Shown here piece after piece: positions 44,805 through 52,863 of a stretch of DNA of 64,000 nucleotides. The stretch comes from CAZDCD01 sp964503885 (lineage in GTDB: Bacteria > Bacteroidota > Bacteroidia > Bacteroidales > UBA10428): assembly GCA_964503885.1 (NCBI GenBank), contig CAZDCD010000023.1, positions 8,306 through 72,305 on the forward strand. The letters run 5' to 3'. The first letter of the stretch is position 1. Each line of letters begins with the position of its first letter. The translations under genes were made by a program, and so were the position numbers. The notes under the pieces were generated by a model. That model was not told the origin of the DNA, did not search any database, and saw nothing but the letters and a program-made list of their open reading frames with translations.

Positions 44805-46293
44805 TCTTGTTCACAGCATCTATAAGGGCTTCCACCGAAGCAGTAATGACATCGGAATTTCCTGAGAAGCCGTAATAATAATTTCCTTTGTTCTCTATCT
44901 GAATGTGTACTTTCCCCAGATCGTCACTTCCCCTGGTAATGGCCTGCACGAGGTATTCCTCCACCCTGAATTCATTTGTGATAAGGTTCCTTATAGCTGA
45001 AAATGCCGCATCTACCGGTCCATTTCCAGCAGCTGTTTCAGTTACCGATTCCTCATTGACGTTGAGGGTTACAGTAGCCATGGGAATAGTTGACTTTCCA
45101 CAAAGTACCTGCAGATGTTCCAGTTTTATTTTATTGTTTTTTATCTTTTTCGAATCTCCGATCAACACCTCAAGATCCTCGTCCTTGATATCCTTTTTCT
45201 TATCCGCCAGGTTCAGGAATTTCTGGTACACCTCATCCAGTTCCTCTATCGAGAGGTGAAACCCGAGCAGTGATAATCTGTGTTTCAGTGCTGCCCTGCC
45301 GCTTCTGGCGGTGAGGGCAATCGAGGATTCGCTGATACCCACTTCAACAGGATCAATGATTTCGTAGTTTTCACGGTTTTTCAGTACGCCGTCCTGGTGA
45401 ATACCCGATGAGTGTGCAAATGCGTTTCTGCCCACGATGGCTTTGTTGGGCTGCACAGGCATATTCATCAGGCTCGATACAAGCCTGCTTGTTTTAAAGA
45501 TATTGCGCGTATTGATCCCGGTATCAATATTCAAATGTCTCCGGCTTTTCATGGCCATCACCACCTCTTCGAGCGAAGTATTCCCGGCACGCTCACCAAT
45601 GCCGTTGATGGTGACCTCCACCTGTCTGGCCCCGCTAATTATTCCCGATATTGAATTGGCTGTAGCCATGCCAAGATCATTGTGGCAATGGGTGGAAATG
45701 ACCGCCTTTTCAATGCCTCTGACATTTTCTTTCAGGTACCTGATCTTTGCGCCGTATTCTTCCGGCAGGCAATATCCTGTGGTATCCGGTATGTTCACCA
45801 CAGTTGCACCTGCCGCAATCACAGCTTCAATTACTTTTGCCAGATATTCGTTTTCTGTACGTCCTGCATCTTCGGCATAAAATTCAACATCTTCAACATA
45901 TTTTTTCGCATATTTGACGCATGCTATGGCACGCTGCAAAATGTTGTCACGGTTTGATTTGAATTTATACTGTATGTGATAATCAGACGTACCGATCCCG
46001 GTATGGATTCTCTTTCGTTTGGCTTTTTTAAGGGAATCGGCGGCCACATCAATATCTTTTTCAACAGCACGCGTAAGTGCACAAATCACGGGATTACTAA
46101 CTGCCCTTGATATTTCCACAACAGATTTAAAATCTCCGGGGCTGGAGATCGGAAACCCGGCTTCAAGGACGTCGACACCAAGTTCTTCGAGTGCTCTGGC
46201 CACTTCGATTTTTTCTACAGTGTTTAACTGGCATCCGGGAACCTGCTCGCCATCCCTCAATGTCGTGTCGAAAATGTAAAGACGCTCACTCAT
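44797..46293 (-). CDS. leuA: 2-isopropylmalate synthase
   Basis: The 498-residue enzyme is read from the ATG at 46291-46293 (SERLYIFDTTLRDGEQVPGC); an earlier Met at 46329 adds 12 residues without family match. It condenses acetyl-CoA and 2-oxoisovalerate, the committed step of leucine synthesis. It has the metal motif DTTLRDGEQ, HCHNDLGMATANS, NGIGERAGNTSLEEV and the C-terminal leucine-binding regulatory domain (VTLNVNEESVTETAAGNGPVDAAF). It is the first gene of leuA-leuC-leuD-cimA. Expression is probably governed by the attenuator at 46499-46632 about 200 bases upstream; the enzyme itself is usually feedback-inhibited by leucine. Confidence 0.95.
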   Translation of the reverse strand: MSERLYIFDTTLRDGEQVPGCQLNTVEKIEVARALEELGVDVLEAGFPISSPGDFKSVVEISRAVSNPVICALTRAVEKDIDVAADSLKKAKRKRIHTGIGTSDYHIQYKFKSNRDNILQRAIACVKYAKKYVEDVEFYAEDAGRTENEYLAKVIEAVIAAGATVVNIPDTTGYCLPEEYGAKIRYLKENVRGIEKAVISTHCHNDLGMATANSISGIISGARQVEVTINGIGERAGNTSLEEVVMAMKSRRHLNIDTGINTRNIFKTSRLVSSLMNMPVQPNKAIVGRNAFAHSSGIHQDGVLKNRENYEIIDPVEVGISESSIALTARSGRAALKHRLSLLGFHLSIEELDEVYQKFLNLADKKKDIKDEDLEVLIGDSKKIKNNKIKLEHLQVLCGKSTIPMATVTLNVNEESVTETAAGNGPVDAAFSAIRNLITNEFRVEEYLVQAITRGSDDLGKVHIQIENKGNYYYGFSGNSDVITASVEALIDAVNKIV

Positions 46294-46498
46294 GATAATT
46301 AAATTTACTGGTTTATGAATGCCGTTCAACCATGCCTGCCTTTAGTCAGGCCAGCCGGCCGATCGGCCGGGATTTTCGATTTCAGATCTGAAAGAGGCTG
46401 TTGCAACTTTTGTCGCCTTTTCGAAATACTATTGCAACCGCAGCTCTTCATAAATCATCATTCGTTAATTGTTTACCGGTATTCGGTTTTATAAAATT
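46294..46498 (-). other. leuA 5' untranslated region downstream of the attenuator
   Basis: Two hundred bases between the attenuator terminator and leuA. There is no gene. It contains a perfect 16-bp palindrome CCGGCCGATCGGCCGG (46355-46370) and next to it GCCTG-CCTTTAGT-CAGGC (46335-46351), both able to fold in the mRNA. Their role is unknown. Confidence 0.5.
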
Positions 46499-46568
46499 AA
46501 AAAAGCCATCCTCTTATGCGAGAATGGCTGGTCTAATATTTTATTACCGCCTTTACAAAGCCATTCTC
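46499..46568 (-). promoter_or_regulatory. Transcription attenuator of the leu operon
   Basis: On the minus-strand RNA three segments compete. A is GAGAAUGGCU (46559-46568, overlapping the leader stop codon), B is AGCCAUUCUC (46520-46529) and C is GAGGAUGGCU (46504-46513), followed by five further U residues (46499-46503). A and B are perfectly complementary over 10 bases, giving an antiterminator. B and C pair over 10 bases with one G-U across a 6-nt loop, giving a terminator. A ribosome at the leader stop would mask A and allow termination. One stalled on Leu or Ile codons would leave A free to capture B. Confidence 0.85.
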
Positions 46569-46632
46569 ACTTGGGTATCTTAAGAATACCAAGAAGGAGA
46601 ATTAGGCTAAGTATGGCGAATATACTTTTCAT
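46567..46632 (-). CDS. Leu/Ile-rich leader peptide of the leu operon
   Basis: A 21-codon ORF from the ATG at 46630-46632 to TGA at 46567-46569. Residues 7-17 read ILSLILLLGIL; 11 of the 21 residues are Leu (6) or Ile (5), including CTC-CTT-CTT in a row and three ATA codons. The stop codon overlaps attenuator segment A. The ORF sits directly after a -7 promoter element. Together these fit a ribosome-stalling sensor of charged tRNA-Leu and tRNA-Ile, matching an operon that makes precursors of both amino acids. Confidence 0.82.
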   Translation of the reverse strand: MKSIFAILSLILLLGILKIPK

Positions 46633-46649
46633 TGTCCAAAATCAACATG

Positions 46650-46657
46650 CAAATATA
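46650..46657 (-). promoter_or_regulatory. -7 promoter element of the leu leader
   Basis: The minus strand reads TATATTTG, matching TAnnTTTG exactly, followed by C. Transcription would start about 10 bases before the leader-peptide ATG. The -33 region is T-rich (GTTTTT) but lacks a perfect TTTG. Confidence 0.6.
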
Positions 46658-46751
46658 TTGATTAAAATCATATTTTAAAAACATACCAGTTCAAAATCTG
46701 TGAATAAATTTAATATTTCGTTGATAATAAGACCATTCGAACAGAGAAAAA

Positions 46752-47495
46752 TTATTCTTCCATAGCCTTCATAAGTTCATCGCTCATCTCAAGGTTATGG
46801 TAGACATTCTGCACGTCATCGAGGTCTTCAAAATCCTCGATCATCTTTAATACCCTCTGTGCAGATTCAAGATCGAGTTCCTTGGTATCATTGGGTATAC
46901 GCTGCAGCTCTGCATGTTCAATTTTAACGCCCATCTCCTCGAGTTTCTTTTGCACGCTCCCGAATTCTTCCATCGGGCAGGTGATGAAAAAAACATCTCC
47001 TTCAGGTTCACATTCTTCGATTCCCGCATCGATGAGTTCAAGCTGGAACTCATCGGGATCATTATCACCTTTATGTACGGTAAATACGCCTTTCCGCTCA
47101 AAAAGAAACCCAAGAGAACCATTGGTTCCCAGGTTTCCTCCGCGCCTGTTGAAGGCCGACCGCACCTGGCTAACTGTCCGGATATTATTATCGGTCAGGC
47201 ATTCGATAAATACAGCAATGCCATGGGGAGCGTACCCTTCAAAAGTCACTTCCTGCAAGGTATTATTATCCTTATCGAACTTACTGATCGCACGTTCAAT
47301 ATTATCTTTTGGCATATTAACACCTTTTGCATTCTGCACCGCCAGCCTTAACCTGGGATTACCATCGGGGTCGGCTCCGCCCTCTTTCACGGCGATCTGA
47401 ATCTCTTTGACGATCCGCGAAAATATTTTGCTGCGTTTGGCATCAATTGCACCTTTTTTACGTTTTATGGTCGACCATTTGCTATGACCTGACAT
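46752..47495 (-). CDS. YebC/PmpR family protein
   Basis: The 247-residue protein is of the YebC/TACO1 family, described as a transcriptional regulator and, more recently, as a factor helping ribosomes through difficult (for example polyproline) sequences. The signature MSGHSKWSTIKRKKGAIDAKR opens it. Further motifs are GANMPKDNIERAI-like GVNMPKDNIERAISK, EVTFEGYAPHGIAVFIE, RRGGNLGTNGSLGFLFERKG and a C-terminal acidic tail. It stands alone upstream of the leu leader on the same strand, with 120 bases between its stop and the leader peptide. Confidence 0.94.
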   Translation of the reverse strand: MSGHSKWSTIKRKKGAIDAKRSKIFSRIVKEIQIAVKEGGADPDGNPRLRLAVQNAKGVNMPKDNIERAISKFDKDNNTLQEVTFEGYAPHGIAVFIECLTDNNIRTVSQVRSAFNRRGGNLGTNGSLGFLFERKGVFTVHKGDNDPDEFQLELIDAGIEECEPEGDVFFITCPMEEFGSVQKKLEEMGVKIEHAELQRIPNDTKELDLESAQRVLKMIEDFEDLDDVQNVYHNLEMSDELMKAMEE

Positions 47496-47763
47496 ACAAG
47501 AAAATAATTTATGTTTAATTGATTTTTGGGGAGCGTAAAATTACAAAATTTGAACATTTTACGAAATAAATTAGGCTAATCTGTGAAAAAAAATAGGGTT
47601 TTGTATAAATTTAATTGTCTTATGTACAGAAGACACTAAACAAAAAACCACCCTGACTCCGGAACAGATTCCCGGTATATAACCATTTAACGGATTAAAC
47701 CTTAACGACTTTCAAATGTTTTGTAATATAGTGGTAATAATTAATAAACAGGGATACAAATCT

Positions 47764-50175
47764 ATGAAAACGGCAATGAAAAGCAGCGTCATCAGGTTGT
47801 TCATATGGGTACTTCCTTTGTTTCTGTTCTCTTCCGGTCGTGAAGAGGACAACCGGATTGAACGGATCCTTGATGCCCTAAATGTGTATAATTCACGGTA
47901 TACCCAGCAAAAGGTATTTCTGCATCTTGACAAGCCGTCGTATAAGGCAGGGGATATTATATGGTATAAAGCATATTTAGTCGACGGCATGGATCACCTG
48001 CCAGATACCATGAGTACAAACCTGTACGTGGAAATGATAGGTCCCGAAAAAACATCATTGGTTCTACACAGGATTCTTTTGAAGGACGGTATTGCCTGGG
48101 GAGATTTTGAGATCCGGGATACGATGCCTGAAGGTTTGTACCAGATCAGGGCCTATACCAACTGGATGAGGAATTTCGATCCCCGGTTCTATTTCGTCGA
48201 AAACATTCCTGTAACCAATTCAAGGTACAGCGATTTTATTTCACCGAAGGATGCAAGAAAGAACCGGAGAACTATAGACAGCAGGCTGAAAAAATCGGCC
48301 CAGATCGATGTTCAGTTTTTTCCGGAAGGCGGCAATTTGGTTGCAGGGCTTACCAGCCGGCTGGCTTTCAAAGCTATCAGCAGCGCCGGAAAGGGTATTG
48401 ATATCAACGGGATTATTTACAATTCATCAGACGGGCAGGTGGCCGAATTCAAGAGCACCCACCGCGGAATGGGAAGTATTTTGTTTACTCCTGTAAGAGG
48501 AGAAAAATATCATGCCATTATCGTGACTGAAGGTCATACCCTTAAAGAAGATCTGCCCCAAGCTGCTGAACAGGGACTGATCATGAGGGTTGAAAGCACA
48601 CCGCTGTATGCATACGTCAATCTTTATTCGAATACCTATAAAACAGCGGATCGCTTTGCAAACGAGGTGGTGGTGATCGGGCAGACCAGAGGAAAGGTTT
48701 GTTATAAAGCCATCGCCGATATGTCTGAAGACAGTACGGCATTTGCCATTGATAAATCGCTCTTCCCCGGCGGAATTGCCCAGATCACTGTCTTCTCAGC
48801 CAGGCTCGAATCTCTTGCAGAAAGACTGATATTTGTGGATCATCATGATAACATATCTTTCAGTCTGGATTCCATAACTACCAACAAAGATAATCTCTCG
48901 GAGTTTGCTGTTTCGGCACACACAAATAACGGACAACCTGTAGCAGCGAATTTGTCTTTCGCCCTTCTTGATGCTTCAAAGACCAATGAATCAGACTTTT
49001 CATCAAACATCAGTACTTATATGTTGCTGACCTCTGATCTGCGCGGATCTGTGGAAGATCCCGGTTATTATTTTGCCGATAGCTCGGTCTCCAGACTCCG
49101 GACCCTTGACAACCTGTTGCTGACACAGGGATGGCGCAGATTTGAGTGGAATCAGCTTGTAAATCATGAATATCCCGAAATAAACTACCCCCGTGAAAAC
49201 GGAATCACCATTGAAGGGAAGATCACCTGGGAATTATTTGGGATTCCGCTGTCAGACTGCGAAGTGACACTTACCATTTTATCGAGCTACAACGATATAT
49301 TTACCCAGTATTCAAAGAAAGACGGATCGTTTAAATTTGACGGCCTTACCTACTATGATAGTGTTGAAGCGAAAATCGAAGCCCTTAAAACCAACGGTAA
49401 AAAAAGTCTTGTGATAAACCTGCCGGAACCGGAAACGGATGAGATAACGAATTTTTCGGGTGTTAACCAGCCTGCCACTGAATCCACCAGAAATAACAGG
49501 GAATACCGCAGAGCAATGTTCAAGAAAGAAGAAAAGGAAAGGTTGATTGCAGAAAAAGAGGAAAAAGAAAAGAACAGGTACGGCTCTATTTATGGTACAC
49601 CTGATAATGTGATAAGGGCTGAAGATATGCCCCCCGGCACTTCAAATATATTTCAGGTATTGCAGGGAAGAGTGCCCGGGGTTGATGTACGGGGTAACCG
49701 TGTGGTAATACGGGGTGTGAAATCATTATACGGTTCGACCGACCCGCTGTACCTGCTTGACGGTATTCCGCTGATCGATGCCCAGGCTATTAACTCTATT
49801 CCTGTGACCGATGTGGACAGGATTGAAATATTGAAAGGAACCAGCGCTTCAATGTACGGTTCAAGAGGAGCAAACGGTGTCATAGCCATATACACCAAAA
49901 GAGGAGATTTCCTGAAAAAAGGGGTCATTACCTTTCAGATGCTTGGATATTCGACGCCCAGAAGGTTTTATCAACCCAAATACGATGCCGACGCATATAC
50001 GGCAAAACCCGGGGATATGCCTGTCACCATTTACTGGAAACCTGTGATCAGGACGGATACCACCGGCAAAGCTACCGTTGTGGTGAATATGCCGGCAATA
50101 ATAAAAAAATCCAGGTTGGTCATTGAAGGGATTTCCGTCGAAGGTAAACCCGGATATCTGAACCAGGTATTTTGA
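47764..50175 (+). CDS. TonB-plug protein with macroglobulin-like domains
   Basis: The protein is 803 residues from the ATG at 47764, giving a signal peptide (MKSSVIRLFIWVLPLFLFSS). The N-terminal region (YTQQKVFLHLDKPSYKAGDIIWYKAYL, about residues 40-66) is MG2/alpha-2-macroglobulin-like. Several Ig-like domains and a charged Glu/Lys linker (EEKERLIAEKEEKEKN) follow. The last 180 residues hold a TonB-receptor plug (IFQVLQGRVPGVDVRG, LYLLDGIPLID, VDRIEILKGTSASMYGSRGANGVIAIYTKRG). No 22-strand barrel follows; the protein ends about 80 residues after the plug. The group is common in Bacteroidota, with function unknown, probably outer-membrane or periplasmic. Confidence 0.85.
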   Translation: MKTAMKSSVIRLFIWVLPLFLFSSGREEDNRIERILDALNVYNSRYTQQKVFLHLDKPSYKAGDIIWYKAYLVDGMDHLPDTMSTNLYVEMIGPEKTSLVLHRILLKDGIAWGDFEIRDTMPEGLYQIRAYTNWMRNFDPRFYFVENIPVTNSRYSDFISPKDARKNRRTIDSRLKKSAQIDVQFFPEGGNLVAGLTSRLAFKAISSAGKGIDINGIIYNSSDGQVAEFKSTHRGMGSILFTPVRGEKYHAIIVTEGHTLKEDLPQAAEQGLIMRVESTPLYAYVNLYSNTYKTADRFANEVVVIGQTRGKVCYKAIADMSEDSTAFAIDKSLFPGGIAQITVFSARLESLAERLIFVDHHDNISFSLDSITTNKDNLSEFAVSAHTNNGQPVAANLSFALLDASKTNESDFSSNISTYMLLTSDLRGSVEDPGYYFADSSVSRLRTLDNLLLTQGWRRFEWNQLVNHEYPEINYPRENGITIEGKITWELFGIPLSDCEVTLTILSSYNDIFTQYSKKDGSFKFDGLTYYDSVEAKIEALKTNGKKSLVINLPEPETDEITNFSGVNQPATESTRNNREYRRAMFKKEEKERLIAEKEEKEKNRYGSIYGTPDNVIRAEDMPPGTSNIFQVLQGRVPGVDVRGNRVVIRGVKSLYGSTDPLYLLDGIPLIDAQAINSIPVTDVDRIEILKGTSASMYGSRGANGVIAIYTKRGDFLKKGVITFQMLGYSTPRRFYQPKYDADAYTAKPGDMPVTIYWKPVIRTDTTGKATVVVNMPAIIKKSRLVIEGISVEGKPGYLNQVF

Positions 50176-50368
50176 TCCGTACGAAACGGTACCGGTATTC
50201 AGGCCAACTGGCGGGCATAACCTTCAGGTAAAGGTTGAAAATAAATATTAAGTTGACGGTTATATCAACCAGGAAAGAAAACCTAAATTTAAATATGATT
50301 CCAATTCCCTTTAAGGATTGGCATTGCCCTTAATACTGTCAAATGAGGCAGGATTATTCAGCCTCTCA

Positions 50369-51055
50369 CTATTTATCAATCAGCTTAAAGCCCTTTCCGT
50401 GGATATTCAGGATCTGTACCGAAGGATCGTCTTTCAGGTACTTCCTCAGCTTGGCAATATACACATCCATGCTTCGTGCATTGAAGTAGTTGTCATCGAT
50501 CCAGATGGTCTTTAATGCAAAATTCCGTTCAAGCACAGCATTCTTATTGTTGCACAAGAGTCTGAGCAGATCCGATTCTTTTGTAGTAAGCTTTTGTTCA
50601 TCCTTTCCGAGCATAAGCATCTGTTTGTCTGCATTGAATTCATAGCTGCCTATCCTATACACCGACTGTTTTGATACCAGCTCTTTTTTTGATCTCCGTA
50701 TAACGGCTTCAATCCTGAAGATCAGCTCTTCCATGCTGAAAGGTTTGGAAATGTAATCATCGGCCCCTGCCTTAAATCCTTCAATCACATCTTCCTTCAG
50801 CGATTTGGCTGTGAGGAATATGATCGGGATTTCGGTGTTGGTCATCCGGATTTCTTTCGCCAGTGTATACCCGTCTTTCACAGGCATCATAATATCAAGA
50901 ACACAAAGATCGTAATGGTTTTTGATGAAACTTTTATACGCTTTTTCTCCGTTAATGTACCAGTCGCATTCGAATGATCTGGCAATGAGGTATTCCCTAA
51001 GCAGTGAACCCAGGTTTTCGTCGTCTTCGGCAAGAAGAATTTTTATTTTTACCAT
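50369..51055 (-). CDS. rprY: OmpR-family response regulator, RprY-like
   Basis: The 228-residue regulator. The receiver has the acidic AEDDEN, phospho-acceptor Asp in LCVLDIMMPVKDGYTLA, IFLTAKSLKEDVIEGFKAGADDYISKPFSMEEL. A winged-helix OmpR domain follows (LTTKESDLLRLLCNNKNAVLERN, NARSMDVYIAKLRKYLKDDPSVQILNIHGKGFKL). RprY of Bacteroides responds to oxidative and envelope stress; the symbol is given by similarity and pairing with the kinase one base upstream. It converges on the TonB-plug gene. Confidence 0.88.
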   Translation of the reverse strand: MVKIKILLAEDDENLGSLLREYLIARSFECDWYINGEKAYKSFIKNHYDLCVLDIMMPVKDGYTLAKEIRMTNTEIPIIFLTAKSLKEDVIEGFKAGADDYISKPFSMEELIFRIEAVIRRSKKELVSKQSVYRIGSYEFNADKQMLMLGKDEQKLTTKESDLLRLLCNNKNAVLERNFALKTIWIDDNYFNARSMDVYIAKLRKYLKDDPSVQILNIHGKGFKLIDK

Positions 51056-51056
51056 A

Positions 51057-52634
51057 TCAGGTATTGTTTTTATTTAGGGGGAGGTATATCTTAAATGTTG
51101 TTCCTTCATATAACTCGCTGTCAACCTTGATGTTCCCTTTATGTTCTTCAACAATTTTCTTTACATAACTCAATCCCAGTCCGAATCCTTTAACATCATG
51201 AATATTACCCGTAGAAACACGGTAAAATTTATCAAAGATCTTTTTCAGGTCGTTCTTGCTGATCCCTATCCCATTGTCCTTTATGGCTATTATCAAAGTT
51301 CCGTTTTCGTTGCGGGTCTCGATATATATTTCGGGTTCACGCTGGCAATACTTTATGGCATTATCAATAAGGTTGGTAATCACATTTGACAAATGCACCT
51401 GATCGATGAAAAGTTCGTGTTTTTCAGCATGCAGTGAAGGAACGATCAACCCGTTTTTATGCTTAATTTGAATGGCAAAGTTATGAATAATCCCTGTAAT
51501 CAGGTCATGAATATCTGTTTTCTTGAACTTCAACTCGAGTTTTCCTTTCTCGAAGATTGCCAGTTGTAGCACTTTTTCAACATGAAATCCCAGTTTTTTA
51601 CTCTCTTCCCTAATAATACCCGACAGGTAATCGACATTCTTCGATTCGTTCGGTATGCTTTTATCCCCCATCATTTGTGAAGCAAGAGAAATGGTGGATA
51701 TGGGTGTTTTGAGTTCATGCGTCATATTGCTGACAAAATCGTTCCGCACTTCAGATAGCTTTTTTTGCTTAAAAATGATATACAATGTTATTGCAAAACT
51801 CAGCAGAAGGATTACCGTGAGAAAGATAGAGGAAAAGACCATCCAGCCGAGCGACCTGAACACTGAATTTCCCTTTGTAGGGAAAAAAACATAGAGGTAG
51901 TTGTTTTCCGTATAAAAATCATCGGGGAATAGCCTCACCCTGTAATATTCATGGTACGTATCAGGAACAAATCCGGGTGATTGAAACACAGGCAGGGTAT
52001 TCCATCTGGTTACCGCAAATTCAAAAGGAAGATCGATACCTCTTTCAGAAAACTCATTCGAAATGCCGTGTCTGAGCTTTTGCGGATCGATGCGGTTTTC
52101 AATATTGGGATTAAATTTCACCATTTTATCGACAATATTATCGATCAACAGCCTGCGCCGGTTGATATAATCGTTCAAATCAGTTGCTTTCCGGCCTACG
52201 GTTTCCTTCCCCCCGTTTTTTTCAATGCTGTCTTTCCGGGAATCATTTTTGTTTGTAACAAGGCTGTCGCTGTTATATATCGAAATATTTGCCCTGAAGG
52301 AGGTCCGGGAATTTTCATCGTAAATATGAAAATCCTGCTGCAGCTCAAGCCATGTGCCATTGTCGGTGATCAGTGTATCGAATGTATAGCTGTCATAGGG
52401 TAAATTATTTTCCGAATCGTGGTATTTCGGATTGAACTCTTCCATAACCTGGAACCATGTTTCCTGCTTTTCGATATCGAAGGCCAGATTTGCAAGAGCG
52501 TTATTTACCAGCTGGTCAAACTGCTGCTCTTTAACCTGAACGGAGTTCCTGATCCAGTAAGCCTGCATCACAATCAAGCCTGTGATGGCCAGCCCCATAA
52601 ATACCAAAATTATCCAGATGAATTTCTTGGTCAT
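51057..52634 (-). CDS. rprX: Sensor histidine kinase, RprX-like
   Basis: The 525-residue kinase. TM1 (FIWIILVFMGLAITGLIVMQAYWI, residues 4-27), a periplasmic sensor of about 240 residues, TM2 (MVFSSIFLTVILLLSFAITLYIIF), HisKA with phospho-His in SNMTHELKTPISTISLA, and HATPase with LIDNAIKYCQREPEI, IKDNGIGISK, GFGLGLSYVKKI and GTTFKIYLPL. It is co-transcribed with the response regulator, with one base between them. The promoter -7 element at 52642-52649 sits 7 bases before the ATG, so the mRNA may be leaderless. Confidence 0.9.
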   Translation of the reverse strand: MTKKFIWIILVFMGLAITGLIVMQAYWIRNSVQVKEQQFDQLVNNALANLAFDIEKQETWFQVMEEFNPKYHDSENNLPYDSYTFDTLITDNGTWLELQQDFHIYDENSRTSFRANISIYNSDSLVTNKNDSRKDSIEKNGGKETVGRKATDLNDYINRRRLLIDNIVDKMVKFNPNIENRIDPQKLRHGISNEFSERGIDLPFEFAVTRWNTLPVFQSPGFVPDTYHEYYRVRLFPDDFYTENNYLYVFFPTKGNSVFRSLGWMVFSSIFLTVILLLSFAITLYIIFKQKKLSEVRNDFVSNMTHELKTPISTISLASQMMGDKSIPNESKNVDYLSGIIREESKKLGFHVEKVLQLAIFEKGKLELKFKKTDIHDLITGIIHNFAIQIKHKNGLIVPSLHAEKHELFIDQVHLSNVITNLIDNAIKYCQREPEIYIETRNENGTLIIAIKDNGIGISKNDLKKIFDKFYRVSTGNIHDVKGFGLGLSYVKKIVEEHKGNIKVDSELYEGTTFKIYLPLNKNNT

Positions 52635-52641
52635 AACAATG

Positions 52642-52649
52642 CAAAGATA
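52642..52649 (-). promoter_or_regulatory. -7 promoter element of rprXY
   Basis: TATCTTTG followed by C on the minus strand is a perfect TAnnTTTG. Its last base is 7 bases from the kinase ATG (52632-52634), so the expected transcription start coincides with or just precedes the start codon. Confidence 0.6.
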
Positions 52650-52863
52650 ACTTCAGAAGTTGTTTAAAATTAACTATTTAACAATCTTTAACAAAAGTTG
52701 TGTTTCATTAACGATAATTGAAGCTAACTTTGGAGTGTGAAACACGAGAATACTAGTGAACACTGCAAGAAAAGACAGTTACGTTATGTGCAACGCGTTA
52801 TATTTTAGGTTTTCATGGGTTTAATAAGTTGGGGTTAGTAGATAGGAGGTATGAGAATGCCTC

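Noticed and set aside
46401..46583. 60-residue plus-strand frame upstream of leuA
   Set aside because: It runs antisense to the leader and attenuator and has no protein-family features.
50345..50365. Terminator of rprXY
   Set aside because: GAGGC/GCCTC is only 5 bp, with an 11-base loop and a poor T tract on the minus strand.
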